NCBI GenBank assembly: GCA_937934355.1
Contig: CALGZY010000131.1
Span: forward strand, 1-8,007
Direction: 5' to 3'
From: an uncultured Collinsella sp.
Lineage (GTDB): Bacteria; Actinomycetota; Coriobacteriia; Coriobacteriales; Coriobacteriaceae
Length of the DNA stretch: 8,007 bases
Below, piece after piece: positions 1 through 7,479 of this stretch (position 1 is the stretch's first letter; every line of letters begins with the position of its first letter). The notes below the pieces were generated by a model. That model ran no database searches, was not told the origin of the DNA, and worked only from the letters and a program-made list of their open reading frames with translations. The translations under genes were made by a program, and so were the position numbers.

Positions 1-1055
1 CCAAGTATGCAAGCCAGCCCCAGTACCACGAGGGCTGGAAGAACCGCTACCGCAACGAGCTGAAGGACTGCTTGGTTTATATCGCCGAGGACGAGGCCGC
101 TGCCGCTGCGACGCCCGTGCAGCCCGAGCCTACGCCGGCGCCCTCGCCGACACCTGATTCGAATGACGGCTCGAGTGACGATGTCAACGATGACAGGATG
201 GATGCGCCCTCGACCGATGCTGACGGTAATGGCTCTGCTGGCGGCACTACCAACGACGGCTCTACCTCGAACGGCTCCAATTCGAACGGCTCTGCTGCGG
301 GCGATTCGTCTTCAAGCTCTGTCGGCAATACGGACAGCGACGCTTCTGGTTCGACCGACGCTGACACCTCTAACTCATCTACCGGCTCGAGCGATTCGTC
401 CGTTGGCACCGGCTCTAACAATGGCTCCGGCTCTGACACAACCCCTGATTCCGATGCTTCCAAGGACGACTCGAATAAGGCGCCGGACGCTCCCGTTGCT
501 TCGCCGGACAAGAAGCCTCCTTTCTCCGTGCAGCTTGGTTCTACGCTGGGCTCTTCGCTGATGGCTGGCGTCAATAACGGCTCGACCCAGAACAAGGACA
601 ACTCTGATCAGGTTTCCACGGAAAAGACCGAGGCCGCAAAGGGCGACTCCAAGGGCAAGGCTTCCGAGAAGAACGAATCTGATAAGGGTTCTAGCTCTGA
701 GGAGAAGGGCGACGAGTCCGAACAGAAGAAGGACGAGGATAAGAAGTCTGAATCTGAGGAGAAGGACGAGAGCAAGGGCAAGACCAAGGACGGAAAGCAG
801 CAGGGCGAGGACAACGGTAAAGGCAACACTGACAACCGGAACCAGGAGCAAAATGACTCCAAAACGGTGACCAACACGACGACTACAACAACCAAGTCCT
901 CGGGCGGCAACATGCCCAAGACGGGCGATTTGATTGTGATGGCGAGCCTTGCCAGCGCGAGCTTGGCCACGCTGGGCGCTACGTCTATCGTAAGTGGTAA
1001 GCATAAGCTCGATCAGCAGAAGAAGGCTTCTGGGGAGGACGGCTCGGAGGAGTAG
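1..1055 (+). CDS. Cell-wall-anchored surface protein, C-terminal part (5' truncated by the window)
   Basis: The reading frame is open from position 3 with no upstream stop, so the true start lies outside the window. The TTG at 72 is an internal Leu codon. The first ~25 visible residues (Tyr, Trp and Arg-rich) look like the end of a folded domain that I cannot name. After them comes a long stalk rich in Ser, Asp, Gly, Asn and Thr, then a Lys/Glu/Ser-rich charged stretch, then a Thr run. The end has a sortase-signal layout: MPKTG at 912-926, a hydrophobic segment of about 23 residues (930-998), then KHK and a charged tail. Such proteins are exported and covalently attached to peptidoglycan by sortase. 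Two things are unusual: Met replaces the usual Leu of LPXTG, and the tail is long, ending in acidic residues. The stop TAG at 1053-1055 is followed by a good terminator. The surface-anchor call is fairly sure; the function of the missing N-terminal domain is unknown. Confidence 0.75.
   Translation, partial: KYASQPQYHEGWKNRYRNELKDCLVYIAEDEAAAAATPVQPEPTPAPSPTPDSNDGSSDDVNDDRMDAPSTDADGNGSAGGTTNDGSTSNGSNSNGSAAGDSSSSSVGNTDSDASGSTDADTSNSSTGSSDSSVGTGSNNGSGSDTTPDSDASKDDSNKAPDAPVASPDKKPPFSVQLGSTLGSSLMAGVNNGSTQNKDNSDQVSTEKTEAAKGDSKGKASEKNESDKGSSSEEKGDESEQKKDEDKKSESEEKDESKGKTKDGKQQGEDNGKGNTDNRNQEQNDSKTVTNTTTTTTKSSGGNMPKTGDLIVMASLASASLATLGATSIVSGKHKLDQQKKASGEDGSEE
267..292 (+). repeat. Short 15-base tandem repeat in the surface-protein stalk
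   Basis: The 11-mer tcgaacggctc occurs at 267-277 and again at 282-292, a 15-base period that encodes successive Ser-Asn-Gly-Ser blocks. Related Gly-Ser codon pairs recur through the stalk. The repeat lies inside the coding region and probably drives length variation of the low-complexity spacer. Confidence 0.5.
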
Positions 1056-1087
1056 CCTCTTGGTTGCTAGATAACTAAAGAGTTGGG

Positions 1088-1125
1088 ACGGGGTCCGGTG
1101 CGAATGCATCGGGCCCCGTTTTGTT
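1088..1125 (+). terminator. Intrinsic terminator after the surface-protein gene
   Basis: Arms 1088-1101 and 1106-1119 pair over 14 bp with two G-U wobbles and a 4-base loop (gaat). A T-rich run, ttttgtt, follows at 1119-1125. The hairpin lies 33 bases after the stop codon. It separates the surface-protein gene from the AAA-ATPase-like gene, which therefore needs its own promoter. Confidence 0.9.
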
Positions 1126-1193
1126 GTGCAACGATTAGTTGTGCCCCCTCACACCTCTTGTTGCTACCGTTGCCCGATATGTTTGCGCGGCGA

Positions 1194-1223
1194 TATCGGT
1201 ACGCGCGAGGCGGTCATTACAAT
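1194..1223 (+). promoter_or_regulatory. Candidate promoter for the AAA-ATPase-like gene
   Basis: TACAAT at 1218-1223 is a good -10 hexamer. The best -35-like sequence is TATCGG at 1194-1199 with an 18-base spacer, which is weak. Transcription would start near 1230, leaving a leader of about 28 bases before the GTG at 1258. A CGATAT direct repeat (1175-1180 and 1191-1196) overlaps the -35 area and could be a regulator site. This is inference from hexamer match and position only. Confidence 0.3.
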
Positions 1224-1257
1224 TGGCATCGTGTTGCGATTTAGGGGGAACGTTTTG

Positions 1258-3054
1258 GTGTCTGAACAGGCAAATAATGGTTGTGCTGACGGCTTTGGCG
1301 TGCGCTTGATCGGCTGTGCCGACGATGCGGTTTTGCCCATTGGCATGCACGACTATGCGGAGGCCCTTGGTTGCTGCATGCTGGTTGACAAGACCATGTT
1401 TATTGCCGATGTGTTGGACTGCGACGCGTCCGTTGTGGTGTGCTGTCGACCCGAGGGTTTTGGCAAGAGCATGAACTTGTCGATGCTCAGGGCTTTTCTG
1501 GAGCGTCCAGCGGTCGGTCGCTCTGGTCAGCGTTTGTTTGCCGATGCTCAGATTTGGGATGCGAACGGCGGGCGCTATCGGGATGAGTACGCTTGCTATC
1601 CGGTGATATCGCTGGATTTTTCTGGCGCTGCGAGGCGTGGCGCCGCTATTGCCGACGTCGTGCGCGATGCTCTTTCGGACGAGTGCGCCCGCCTGCTGGC
1701 GCTTTTGGAGGCTCCGGATTTAGCTCGAGACAAGGTGCGTCACATCGAACGTGTTGCGCGTGGCGCGGCGAGCGAGGACGAGGTCGCCTCGGTGCTTGGC
1801 GTGCTCATTGAGCTGCTGGAGATGGCCTGCGATGAGCAGGTTGTATTGCTCGTTGATGGGTACGACGCGGCGTGGTTGGGCCGTGCGAGCGCGAGGGTCG
1901 CTTCCGGCGCCGATCCGGCAGGGATATTTGATCGCGTGCTTTTCGAGGTCATTGCCACTGCGCGCGATTCGTTGCGGCTGACGTGTCTGATGGGGGAATG
2001 TCCCGGCCCTGCCGAAGCGGCGCTTTCTTTGCATGGCTGCTCGTATTGTCTGACGACGCCGCTTTCGACCTGGTGTGACCGTTGTTTCGGCTTTTCGGAT
2101 GCCGAGGTCCAGGCTCTGTTGAATCATGCTGGGCGCGAGGAATACCTGGAGGATGCGCGTGAATGGCTCGAGGGATATCGGTTTGGCAGGGCCTATTGCT
2201 CGAGTCCAGCGCGTGTGATCGGTTTTCTGGACCGAGGCTGCACGGCGCCCGTGCGTGCCGATCTGTATGGGTATGCGGATTGCCTGAGTAGGGTAGTTAG
2301 TGACTGGAATCTCGACCGCCTTTCGGTCTTGTTTGATTTGCTCGAGGCCCATGGATGCGTTGGGGTCCCGCTTTGTTTGGGCGCTGCGGGGCTAGGGGCC
2401 TCGCCTGATGATGGCTTGTGGACGGCGCTGTATCTGTCAGGTTTCCTGACGACAGATATGACTGAGGAGCCAGAGCATGGCGACCGCCTCCGTGCTTTGC
2501 GATTGCCCAATAACGAGCTTCGCCAGGCCTTGCGTCTAGTGATTATTGAGTGGTTTGAGTGCGCTGCCGAAGACATTCGAGACGTCGATGCGTTTCGCGA
2601 CGGGCTGTGCCGTGGGAACGAGGATACCGTGAGGCGGGCGCTAAGCCGCATCCTGGGGGATGCTGGAATCGGTGAGACCGACCCAGATAAGCCGCTGCCA
2701 TATCATCTGCTCTTGCAGGGGCTCTGCTTTGGCTTGCCGGGTTATGCCAATCCTGCCTCGAGGCGAAAGTGTGGCGCGGGTCGCTGGGACATCCAGGTTT
2801 TCCCTACGGGTGCCGTGTTCGACGTAGCAGACACGATTGGCATGCTGGACGAGCGCCCGCTGATAACGATTAACTTGATGTATGACCCCGATGTGGATGC
2901 GCTGGGCCTGGAATTGCTGGCCGTGCAGTCGCTACTCGACATAGAGCGCGACGGCATCGACGAAATCCGTGTGCCACGCCCCGGCGTGGGTCGCATGCGC
3001 TGGGGGTTCGGTTTTGATGGGCAGCGCGTGTCCGTGGTGTGCCAGCGGTTATAG
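1258..3054 (+). CDS. AAA-ATPase-like protein with degenerate PD-(D/E)XK nuclease domain
   Basis: This is a 598-residue protein of the AAA-ATPase_like (PF09820) plus PDDEXK_9 (PF08011) architecture. Function in the family is poorly established; a nuclease or toxin/defence-like role is usually proposed. The N-terminal part has the family entry motif IGMHDY, then a Val-Asp-Lys-Thr segment, then RPEGFGKS (residues 64-71, the family P-loop). The Walker B region at 197-205 reads LVDGYDAAW, whereas the family usually has D-E-Y-D, so the acidic residue is Gly here. The C-terminal domain has S501-RRKCGAGRWD-511, where the usual form is S-N-R-E-S-G-Y-G-R-Y-D. The later E-x-K strand reads TINLMY, with Asn539 and Met541 in place of Glu and Lys. 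The protein is also Cys-rich. I chose GTG 1258 because a purine-rich AGGGGGAA lies at 1243-1250. An upstream in-frame GTG at 1126 abuts the terminator T-run and would add 44 residues with no family likeness. It is a single gene, convergent with the next one (20-base gap). Family call strong, activity doubtful. Confidence 0.8.
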   Translation: MSEQANNGCADGFGVRLIGCADDAVLPIGMHDYAEALGCCMLVDKTMFIADVLDCDASVVVCCRPEGFGKSMNLSMLRAFLERPAVGRSGQRLFADAQIWDANGGRYRDEYACYPVISLDFSGAARRGAAIADVVRDALSDECARLLALLEAPDLARDKVRHIERVARGAASEDEVASVLGVLIELLEMACDEQVVLLVDGYDAAWLGRASARVASGADPAGIFDRVLFEVIATARDSLRLTCLMGECPGPAEAALSLHGCSYCLTTPLSTWCDRCFGFSDAEVQALLNHAGREEYLEDAREWLEGYRFGRAYCSSPARVIGFLDRGCTAPVRADLYGYADCLSRVVSDWNLDRLSVLFDLLEAHGCVGVPLCLGAAGLGASPDDGLWTALYLSGFLTTDMTEEPEHGDRLRALRLPNNELRQALRLVIIEWFECAAEDIRDVDAFRDGLCRGNEDTVRRALSRILGDAGIGETDPDKPLPYHLLLQGLCFGLPGYANPASRRKCGAGRWDIQVFPTGAVFDVADTIGMLDERPLITINLMYDPDVDALGLELLAVQSLLDIERDGIDEIRVPRPGVGRMRWGFGFDGQRVSVVCQRL

Positions 3055-3074
3055 GGGATGGCGAAAGCCCTTTA

Positions 3075-4094
3075 CTACTCCGCGTCCTTCATGGGCGGCA
3101 TGGGCTTCCAGTTGGGATCCTTGATGATCTTGCGGGCGTCCTTCATGCCGCGGCGCAGCGCCGGAATGCCGGTCTTAAAGCATTTGTCGACCGCAGCCAG
3201 GCGAATGAATTCCTTGCAGAAGGTCGCGGCATTGCCCAGGCGGAACAGCATGGGGTGGTAGTCACCGTAGATCTGCATATAGCGAGCGAGGAAGCCTCGG
3301 TTGCGCATGATGTAGTAGCGGTTGGTGTCGCTCGTAGAGTTGAGCTGGCGCTTGCCGGCGATATCCCAGTTAGAGACGGCGCGGGCTCGCTTGAGAACCA
3401 CGTCGGCAACAACGGCGGCGGGGAAGTGTTGGCTGGCTACGTAGCCGTAGCAGGCATCGTCGCCGTAGATAAAGAAGCGCGCATCGGGCAGGCCGATCTT
3501 GTCGACCACGCGGCGCGAGAACATGCCGCCCTCAAAGCACAGCTGGTTCATAGCGCGATAACCCTCTGGACCCAAGTCCCACTTGGCGACGGGGTTGGGA
3601 ATGCCGAGCGAAAGGATGAGTTGGTACTGCCAAAAGAAGGCGCCGCCGTCAAAGTCCAGGCGCGAACCCTGGATGACATCGTAGCGGTCGGTCCACTTGG
3701 CAAGACGCTCGATGCCTTCGGGGATGACGAGCACGTCGTCGTCCATCACCCAGAACCACTGGGCGCCCAGGTCGTAGGCGCATTTGGTGCCGGCGGAGAA
3801 GCCGCCCGCACCGCCGCCGTTTTCGAGCTGCGGGGCGTAGATGACACGGTCGGTGCCGCCCTGCGCGTCGGGCTGCTCGGTGTCGATGCACCACAGGTTG
3901 GCCAGGCGCTCGTTGAATGCGGCGCACATGGCCTCGGTCTCGCGTGAATTCTCGTTATCGACAATCACGATGCGCCAAGGCGCGGCCGTGAGCTCGGTCA
4001 TGGAGTCGAACAAGTTGGCCAGGAGTTCCTGGCGTTTGTACGTAACGACGACGATGGCGAGCTTATCGATGGGAGCGGGAAGGGTTGAAGGCAT
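3075..4094 (-). CDS. GT2-type glycosyltransferase, galactofuranosyl/rhamnosyl-transferase-like
   Basis: This predicted cytoplasmic enzyme of 339 residues transfers a sugar from a nucleotide donor to a growing envelope glycan. The GT-A fold signs are clear: the first strand VVVTYKR at 15-21, IVDNENS at 44-50, an N-GGGAGG loop at 92-98, and the metal-binding MDDD at 117-120. Later come a GG-MFSRR acceptor-side motif near 189-195 and FFIYGDD at 207-213. The N-x-GGAGGF loop with a triple Asp is typical of GlfT2/GlfT1-like and rhamnosyl transferases, but the exact sugar cannot be read from sequence. I chose the ATG at 4094 because AAAGGA lies 11 bases upstream and the fold begins right after it. 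The longer open frame to 4229 adds residues that do not look like part of the fold. It is the last gene of the minus-strand polysaccharide cluster, 170 bases after the acyltransferase, and may be transcribed partly from its own promoter. Confidence 0.85.
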   Translation of the reverse strand: MPSTLPAPIDKLAIVVVTYKRQELLANLFDSMTELTAAPWRIVIVDNENSRETEAMCAAFNERLANLWCIDTEQPDAQGGTDRVIYAPQLENGGGAGGFSAGTKCAYDLGAQWFWVMDDDVLVIPEGIERLAKWTDRYDVIQGSRLDFDGGAFFWQYQLILSLGIPNPVAKWDLGPEGYRAMNQLCFEGGMFSRRVVDKIGLPDARFFIYGDDACYGYVASQHFPAAVVADVVLKRARAVSNWDIAGKRQLNSTSDTNRYYIMRNRGFLARYMQIYGDYHPMLFRLGNAATFCKEFIRLAAVDKCFKTGIPALRRGMKDARKIIKDPNWKPMPPMKDAE

Positions 4095-4169
4095 GGGGCA
4101 ATATATCCTTTCACGCGCGGCGCGCATGCGCTGCACGGAAGCTATCGAATACGTCCTTGGGACTGTCCT

Positions 4170-4200
4170 ATTGTAAAGGCTCGGCGCACCTTGACGGCAA
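4170..4200 (-). promoter_or_regulatory. Candidate internal promoter for the second glycosyltransferase
   Basis: Read on the minus strand, TTGCCG (4200-4195) and TACAAT (4175-4170) are separated by 19 bases, about 76 bases before the ATG at 4094. The spacer is slightly long but the -10 is good. Just upstream on the same strand, GCAGG/CCTGC (4215-4226) followed by TTTTATT forms a very short hairpin that might partly end transcription from the acyltransferase gene. Both are weak sites. The 170-base gap itself contrasts with the tight join between the two preceding genes. Confidence 0.35.
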
Positions 4201-4264
4201 GCTTTGAATAAAACGCAGGAACCTGCCACGGCTGTAGCGGCTTTAGCGTCTGACGGCAGCGTGT

Positions 4265-5395
4265 CTATTGCCGCTTGAGCTTGCGAGCGATAAAGCTTCT
4301 GGCTGCATCGATGATGAGAAGTGCCAGAGCAAAGACGATGCTAATGACGGTACCCGTGACGATGTATATAGCTACCGGGCTGTTTTGGCTGACCAGTATG
4401 TTTGCGAGCAACGTATTGAAGACGGGACGCCACAGGCTACTGGTGAGTGACTGCATCACATAGAAACCAAGCGTGGCGGTCGATAAGGTGACGATGACAC
4501 CTGCAGTCCGCGGATTGCCTGAGGCACTGCGTCGGGTTGCCGCAAAGAGCAGGCAGGCGGCAGCGAGGGCAAACGAGATCAGCGAGGTCGATTTGTAGGA
4601 GAGGATTGTCATCGCTGTGAGGTTGTCGGTGAAGGAGAGTGCTCCTTCCAGGATGATGGTGAGCACCAAAACCGTTACGAGCGAGCGCATGCCCAAGGCG
4701 CCCACCCTGTCCGAATCCATGACATCGGTAACGTCGCGGAGCAGTCCGCCGATCAAAAACGCGACTACGTACGTGACGGCGCTCATGAACTTTTGGAGCC
4801 AAGAAAACTCGCCGGCGCTTGTCGCACTCATAGCGGCTAAATACCCGTTAACAACAAATGCGAGGATGCCAACGGCGATGACCGTCGCCGTGTAGCTCTT
4901 CCGGGGGAGTCGACTCCTTGCTAGTCCAAACCATGGCGCCATGAAGACCGTGGCGGCATAGACCCAAATGAACTCGAGTCCCAGGGTATACCAGTTGTGC
5001 GTGTTGAGGGCTACATCAGGAATGGGTGAGACGACCGTGGACCACGCGAGCGCCACGAGGCAATAAAACGCAGTGGGCATAATGACCTTGCCAAGACGCT
5101 GCGCCGTCCGTTGCATTTGCGACTTCCACGTTGCTCCACCGTCCCAAGCACGCGCGGCCGAAGCGATGAGAAAATAGCCCGAGATCATAAAGAAGACCTC
5201 GTTGGCCCAGCAGCCAAGCAAGTTAATGAACCCCAGCAGTCCCGAATAGGGGAAGGCGGCGAGCGGTGCATATTCCGGCACGCTGATGCAGACGGCCTGG
5301 AAGGTCCACTGAAACGTGTGGAATACCGCGATGCCAGCGACCGCTACCAAGCGCAGCGCTTCGATGGAGGTGTTTCTGCTTGTTTTGCTGCCCAT
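4265..5395 (-). CDS. Acyltransferase family 3 membrane protein
   Basis: This integral membrane enzyme of 376 residues is predicted to O-acylate (commonly O-acetylate) a sugar of a surface glycan. The family PF01757 opening is plain: R-N-T-S-I-E-A-L-R near residues 7-15, then a helix containing the catalytic-type His26 in AVFHTF. The second signature, NEVFFMISGYF, is at about 65-75. I count roughly ten hydrophobic segments spread along the length and a basic C-terminal end (RKLKRQ). Length is normal for the family. I chose the ATG at 5395, which begins 4 bases after the stop of the preceding glycosyltransferase, with a weak GGAAAA ribosome site inside that gene's end. An upstream TTG (5431) would overlap the previous gene and is less likely. 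The tight spacing indicates translational coupling with the glycosyltransferase and a shared glycan substrate. The acyl group and acceptor are not determinable here. Confidence 0.9.
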   Translation of the reverse strand: MGSKTSRNTSIEALRLVAVAGIAVFHTFQWTFQAVCISVPEYAPLAAFPYSGLLGFINLLGCWANEVFFMISGYFLIASAARAWDGGATWKSQMQRTAQRLGKVIMPTAFYCLVALAWSTVVSPIPDVALNTHNWYTLGLEFIWVYAATVFMAPWFGLARSRLPRKSYTATVIAVGILAFVVNGYLAAMSATSAGEFSWLQKFMSAVTYVVAFLIGGLLRDVTDVMDSDRVGALGMRSLVTVLVLTIILEGALSFTDNLTAMTILSYKSTSLISFALAAACLLFAATRRSASGNPRTAGVIVTLSTATLGFYVMQSLTSSLWRPVFNTLLANILVSQNSPVAIYIVTGTVISIVFALALLIIDAARSFIARKLKRQ

Positions 5396-5399
5396 CAGA

Positions 5400-6500
5400 C
5401 TATTTTCCAGCGCGTGCGTTGTATGAACCAAAGTGCGATGTGATCATTTTTAGAGTTTGCTTGGGCCCCTTGTTCCATACGTTATACAGGCCCTCGCCCA
5501 CGAGGTCCTTGGCGTATGCGCAGTAGCTGATTTTAGGGTTGGCGATGCCCATATACTCGGCATAGAGCTTTTTGGCCGCAGGGGTAATGCGAGGATTGGC
5601 AAATACCAGCTCTTGCGGCATGCGTTCGAACATCCTGTGGATCGCCCGCTCGATTTCGGGGTGGCCATCAATTCCGGTGTGCTCAATCATGATGCCCATA
5701 TAGGTGAAGCCACGTGTGATTTGGGGTGTCCAAACGGCGGGGTCGGTGACGTTGAGCCGCTCAAGAATATCGACCATGTCGTTCCAGCGATTAAACGGCA
5801 TCAAGGGGTCACGCTTTGCCAGAGCAGCTGCCTTTTCGGGTGTTTCCTCGCGGTAGCAGTAATACGGCTTGGGCCAGTAAGCGATCGCCTTTGCCTGACA
5901 GAGCGTTTCGACAAGGAATGGATTGTCGGCCCAGCCCGCACCGGGGATTTCCTTAAACCAGATATTGTTTTGCATTAGGAAGTCGCGACGATAGATTGCC
6001 GACCAAATGGACGGATGATGGGCCAGCAGGTGTGGAGCGTCGTGAATGGTGAACGGTTGCCGAGACGGTTTGATGCGACCACGATATGCGCAATGTAGTT
6101 TGACCTCTTGGGGGGTATCGGGGTTGCGAATGATCCAATACGGGGTCTCAATAATATCGAGCTTGTTCGGACCGCCAAATTCGCGCTTGGCAAAGGCAAA
6201 CATGTCGGAGTACATTCCGGGCTCGATCCAGTCATCGGGCTCGAGGATGGCAATCCAGTCGCCCATTGCCTCGCGAATGCCCAGATTGCAGGTTGCGCCG
6301 TAACCCTGGTTTGCCTTATCGATCACTCGAACGCGTGAGTCGCGCGCAGCGAAATCTTGCATAATGGCGAGCGAGTTGTCGGTGGATCCGTCGTTGATGG
6401 CGAGGATTTCCAGTTCGATTTTGTTTTCGTTTAATAGGCTGCCTATAGCCTGAGAAAGATACGGCTCGGCATTGTAAGTAGGCACGATTACGGTCAGCAT
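5400..6500 (-). CDS. Family 2 glycosyltransferase
   Basis: This 366-residue GT2 enzyme is the first gene of the minus-strand cluster. The N-terminal GT-A domain shows IVPTYNAEPYL at 5-15, NDGSTDNS at 36-43, NQGYGATCNLGIREAMGDW at 64-82, and the metal site LEPDDWIEPG at 86-95. The usual D-x-D is E-P-D-D here, which is common in GT2 enzymes. The following ~200 residues are soluble, with aromatic-rich acceptor-type segments (for example a PKPYYCYRE stretch). I see no membrane helix, so it probably acts at the inner face of the membrane on a lipid-linked or wall-linked glycan. The ATG at 6500 is the only sensible start, and the open frame begins exactly at the fold. A -10-like TATAAT lies about 30 bases upstream. 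It is followed after 4 bases by the acyltransferase gene, which supports a joint role in making and decorating a surface polysaccharide. Donor sugar unknown. Confidence 0.9.
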   Translation of the reverse strand: MLTVIVPTYNAEPYLSQAIGSLLNENKIELEILAINDGSTDNSLAIMQDFAARDSRVRVIDKANQGYGATCNLGIREAMGDWIAILEPDDWIEPGMYSDMFAFAKREFGGPNKLDIIETPYWIIRNPDTPQEVKLHCAYRGRIKPSRQPFTIHDAPHLLAHHPSIWSAIYRRDFLMQNNIWFKEIPGAGWADNPFLVETLCQAKAIAYWPKPYYCYREETPEKAAALAKRDPLMPFNRWNDMVDILERLNVTDPAVWTPQITRGFTYMGIMIEHTGIDGHPEIERAIHRMFERMPQELVFANPRITPAAKKLYAEYMGIANPKISYCAYAKDLVGEGLYNVWNKGPKQTLKMITSHFGSYNARAGK

Positions 6501-6530
6501 TCAAACACTTTCTCTAGGCGATTTGGAAGA

Positions 6531-6553
6531 ATTATACCTAATTGCATTTGCAA
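6531..6553 (-). promoter_or_regulatory. Candidate promoter and palindrome upstream of the glycan operon
   Basis: On the minus strand a perfect TATAAT lies at 6536-6531, about 30 bases before the ATG at 6500. Six bases upstream of it is the palindrome TTGCA-TT-TGCAA (6542-6553), which overlaps the spacer and could be an operator. No good -35 hexamer is found at the normal spacing, as would suit an activator-dependent or regulated promoter. Confidence 0.4.
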
Positions 6554-6577
6554 CGGTTTTAGTTGCGTTCGCCTAAT

Positions 6578-7440
6578 ACTGCCAAGGGCTGCACGACTAT
6601 TGCTGACGCTGCGCCTGTAATGGATGTCAGCGATCGGCTGCAATAAAAATGTCGGCAGTGGCGAGACGGTTGTCCTTCCCATTCTTGCTCGTTATGGGAC
6701 CGATCGATTGTGGACGCGGACTGAACCTAAAGACCAATCGTTGCCCAACAGGACGCGTGGGTTCGAAGGTGCCCTACAGGCATCTTCGAACGATGCACGT
6801 ATGAATGCATGGTTTAAATCTCAATCCATTTGGGAGTAGCAGAATAGGCGTGACAGCGCACTGTTCTCTGCGGTTAAAAAGGCACCGGCCTCATGTTTTG
6901 ATGCCGCTGCTTCTACCGTGAACGCGATGGTCGATTTTGATGCCGAACTCGGCCAGCTGGTGTTTACATATAAGCACTGCCGATGGTAGTTACCATCGCG
7001 ATAGGATTCACTCTATGAGCGACGGATATCGTGGCACGTCGAGCCTTTTTGCGGACATCGCATATCGCATGGCGATGTTGAACCCCGCACTAGGGGATCG
7101 TGTGCTCAAGACGCCGGGCGTGGTAATGATTGACGAGATCGACCTTCATTTGCACCCTCGTTGACAGGCACGAATTCTGGAGGACCTCGTTCGCATCTTC
7201 CCCAACGTGCAGTTTGTCGTGACCACGCATTCGCCGGTTGTCGTGGCTTCAGTGCCTCGTGACAATATTTGCATTCTTGATGGCGAGACCACGTCGGTTC
7301 CTGCGACGGAGACACACGGACGTGATGCGGGAGACATTCTCAACACTGTTTTAGATGCTTCCTCGCGTCCCGAGGAAGCAGCCCATTTGTTCGATGCATT
7401 TAACCGTGCTGTAGACGAAGGACGTCACGCCGACGCTAAC
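6578..7440 (+). pseudogene. Decayed ABC-type ATPase remnant, COG3950-like
   Basis: Three reading frames together give a recognisable internal part of a predicted ATP-binding protein of the COG3950/AAA_21 kind. Frame 2 from about 6578 to 6643 ends DVSDRLQ. Frame 3 then continues GETVVLPILARYGTDRLW (from about 6657) to FDAELGQLVFTY near 6970. Frame 1 continues ADGSYHRDRIHSMSDGYRG, FADIAYRMAMLNP, VVMIDEIDLHLHPR (Walker B), then after a stop QARILEDLVRIFPNVQFVVTTHSP (switch His) and on to about 7440. Lesions seen: a frame change near 6640-6660, TAG at 6837-6839, a +1 frame change near 6970-6978, and TGA at 7162-7164 exactly where the family has Trp (HP-x-W-Q). The N-terminal third with Walker A is missing and the C-terminus is cut, the frame running into unrelated sequence to a stop at 7473. 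It is almost surely non-functional. Relatives occur in phage-defence and virulence-type contexts. Confidence 0.85.
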
Positions 7441-7449
7441 TGTGCGGGC

Positions 7450-7479
7450 TTGGCCCCTGTCCCCCCAATCTAGTAGACT
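7450..7479 (+). promoter_or_regulatory. Weak candidate promoter for the ChW-repeat gene
   Basis: TTGGCC (7450-7455) and TAGACT (7474-7479) are 18 bases apart, each matching 4 of 6 consensus bases. Transcription would start near 7486, about 25 bases before the ATG. The left arm of the inverted repeat lies in the spacer, and the right arm lies just downstream of the start, so the repeat could act as an operator. This is a low-certainty reading. Confidence 0.2.

Noticed and set aside
375..1109. Long antisense frames opposite the surface-protein gene (also 77-601 and 608-970)
   Set aside because: They mirror the Ser/Asp/Lys low-complexity stalk, giving poly-Ser, poly-Leu/Val and Arg-rich nonsense, and one overlaps the terminator. 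No domain or start signal supports them.
1126..1257. Upstream GTG start for the AAA gene
   Set aside because: It directly follows the terminator T-run, has no ribosome site, and the added 44 residues show no family likeness.
1720..2352. Minus-strand frame of 210 codons inside the AAA gene
   Set aside because: It is a shadow of the coding strand, which carries the P-loop and family motifs.
3055..3074. GGC-GAAA-GCC hairpin between the convergent genes as a shared terminator
   Set aside because: The stem is only 3-4 bp with no proper T-run on either strand.
3039..3947. 302-codon plus-strand frame
   Set aside because: It lies opposite the glycosyltransferase whose DDD and GDD motifs are clear, overlaps the end of the AAA gene, and has no family likeness.
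6624..6839. Independent 71-residue hypothetical protein
   Set aside because: Its residues match the middle of the ATPase family and the frame continues past the TAG as the same protein, so it is part of the pseudogene.
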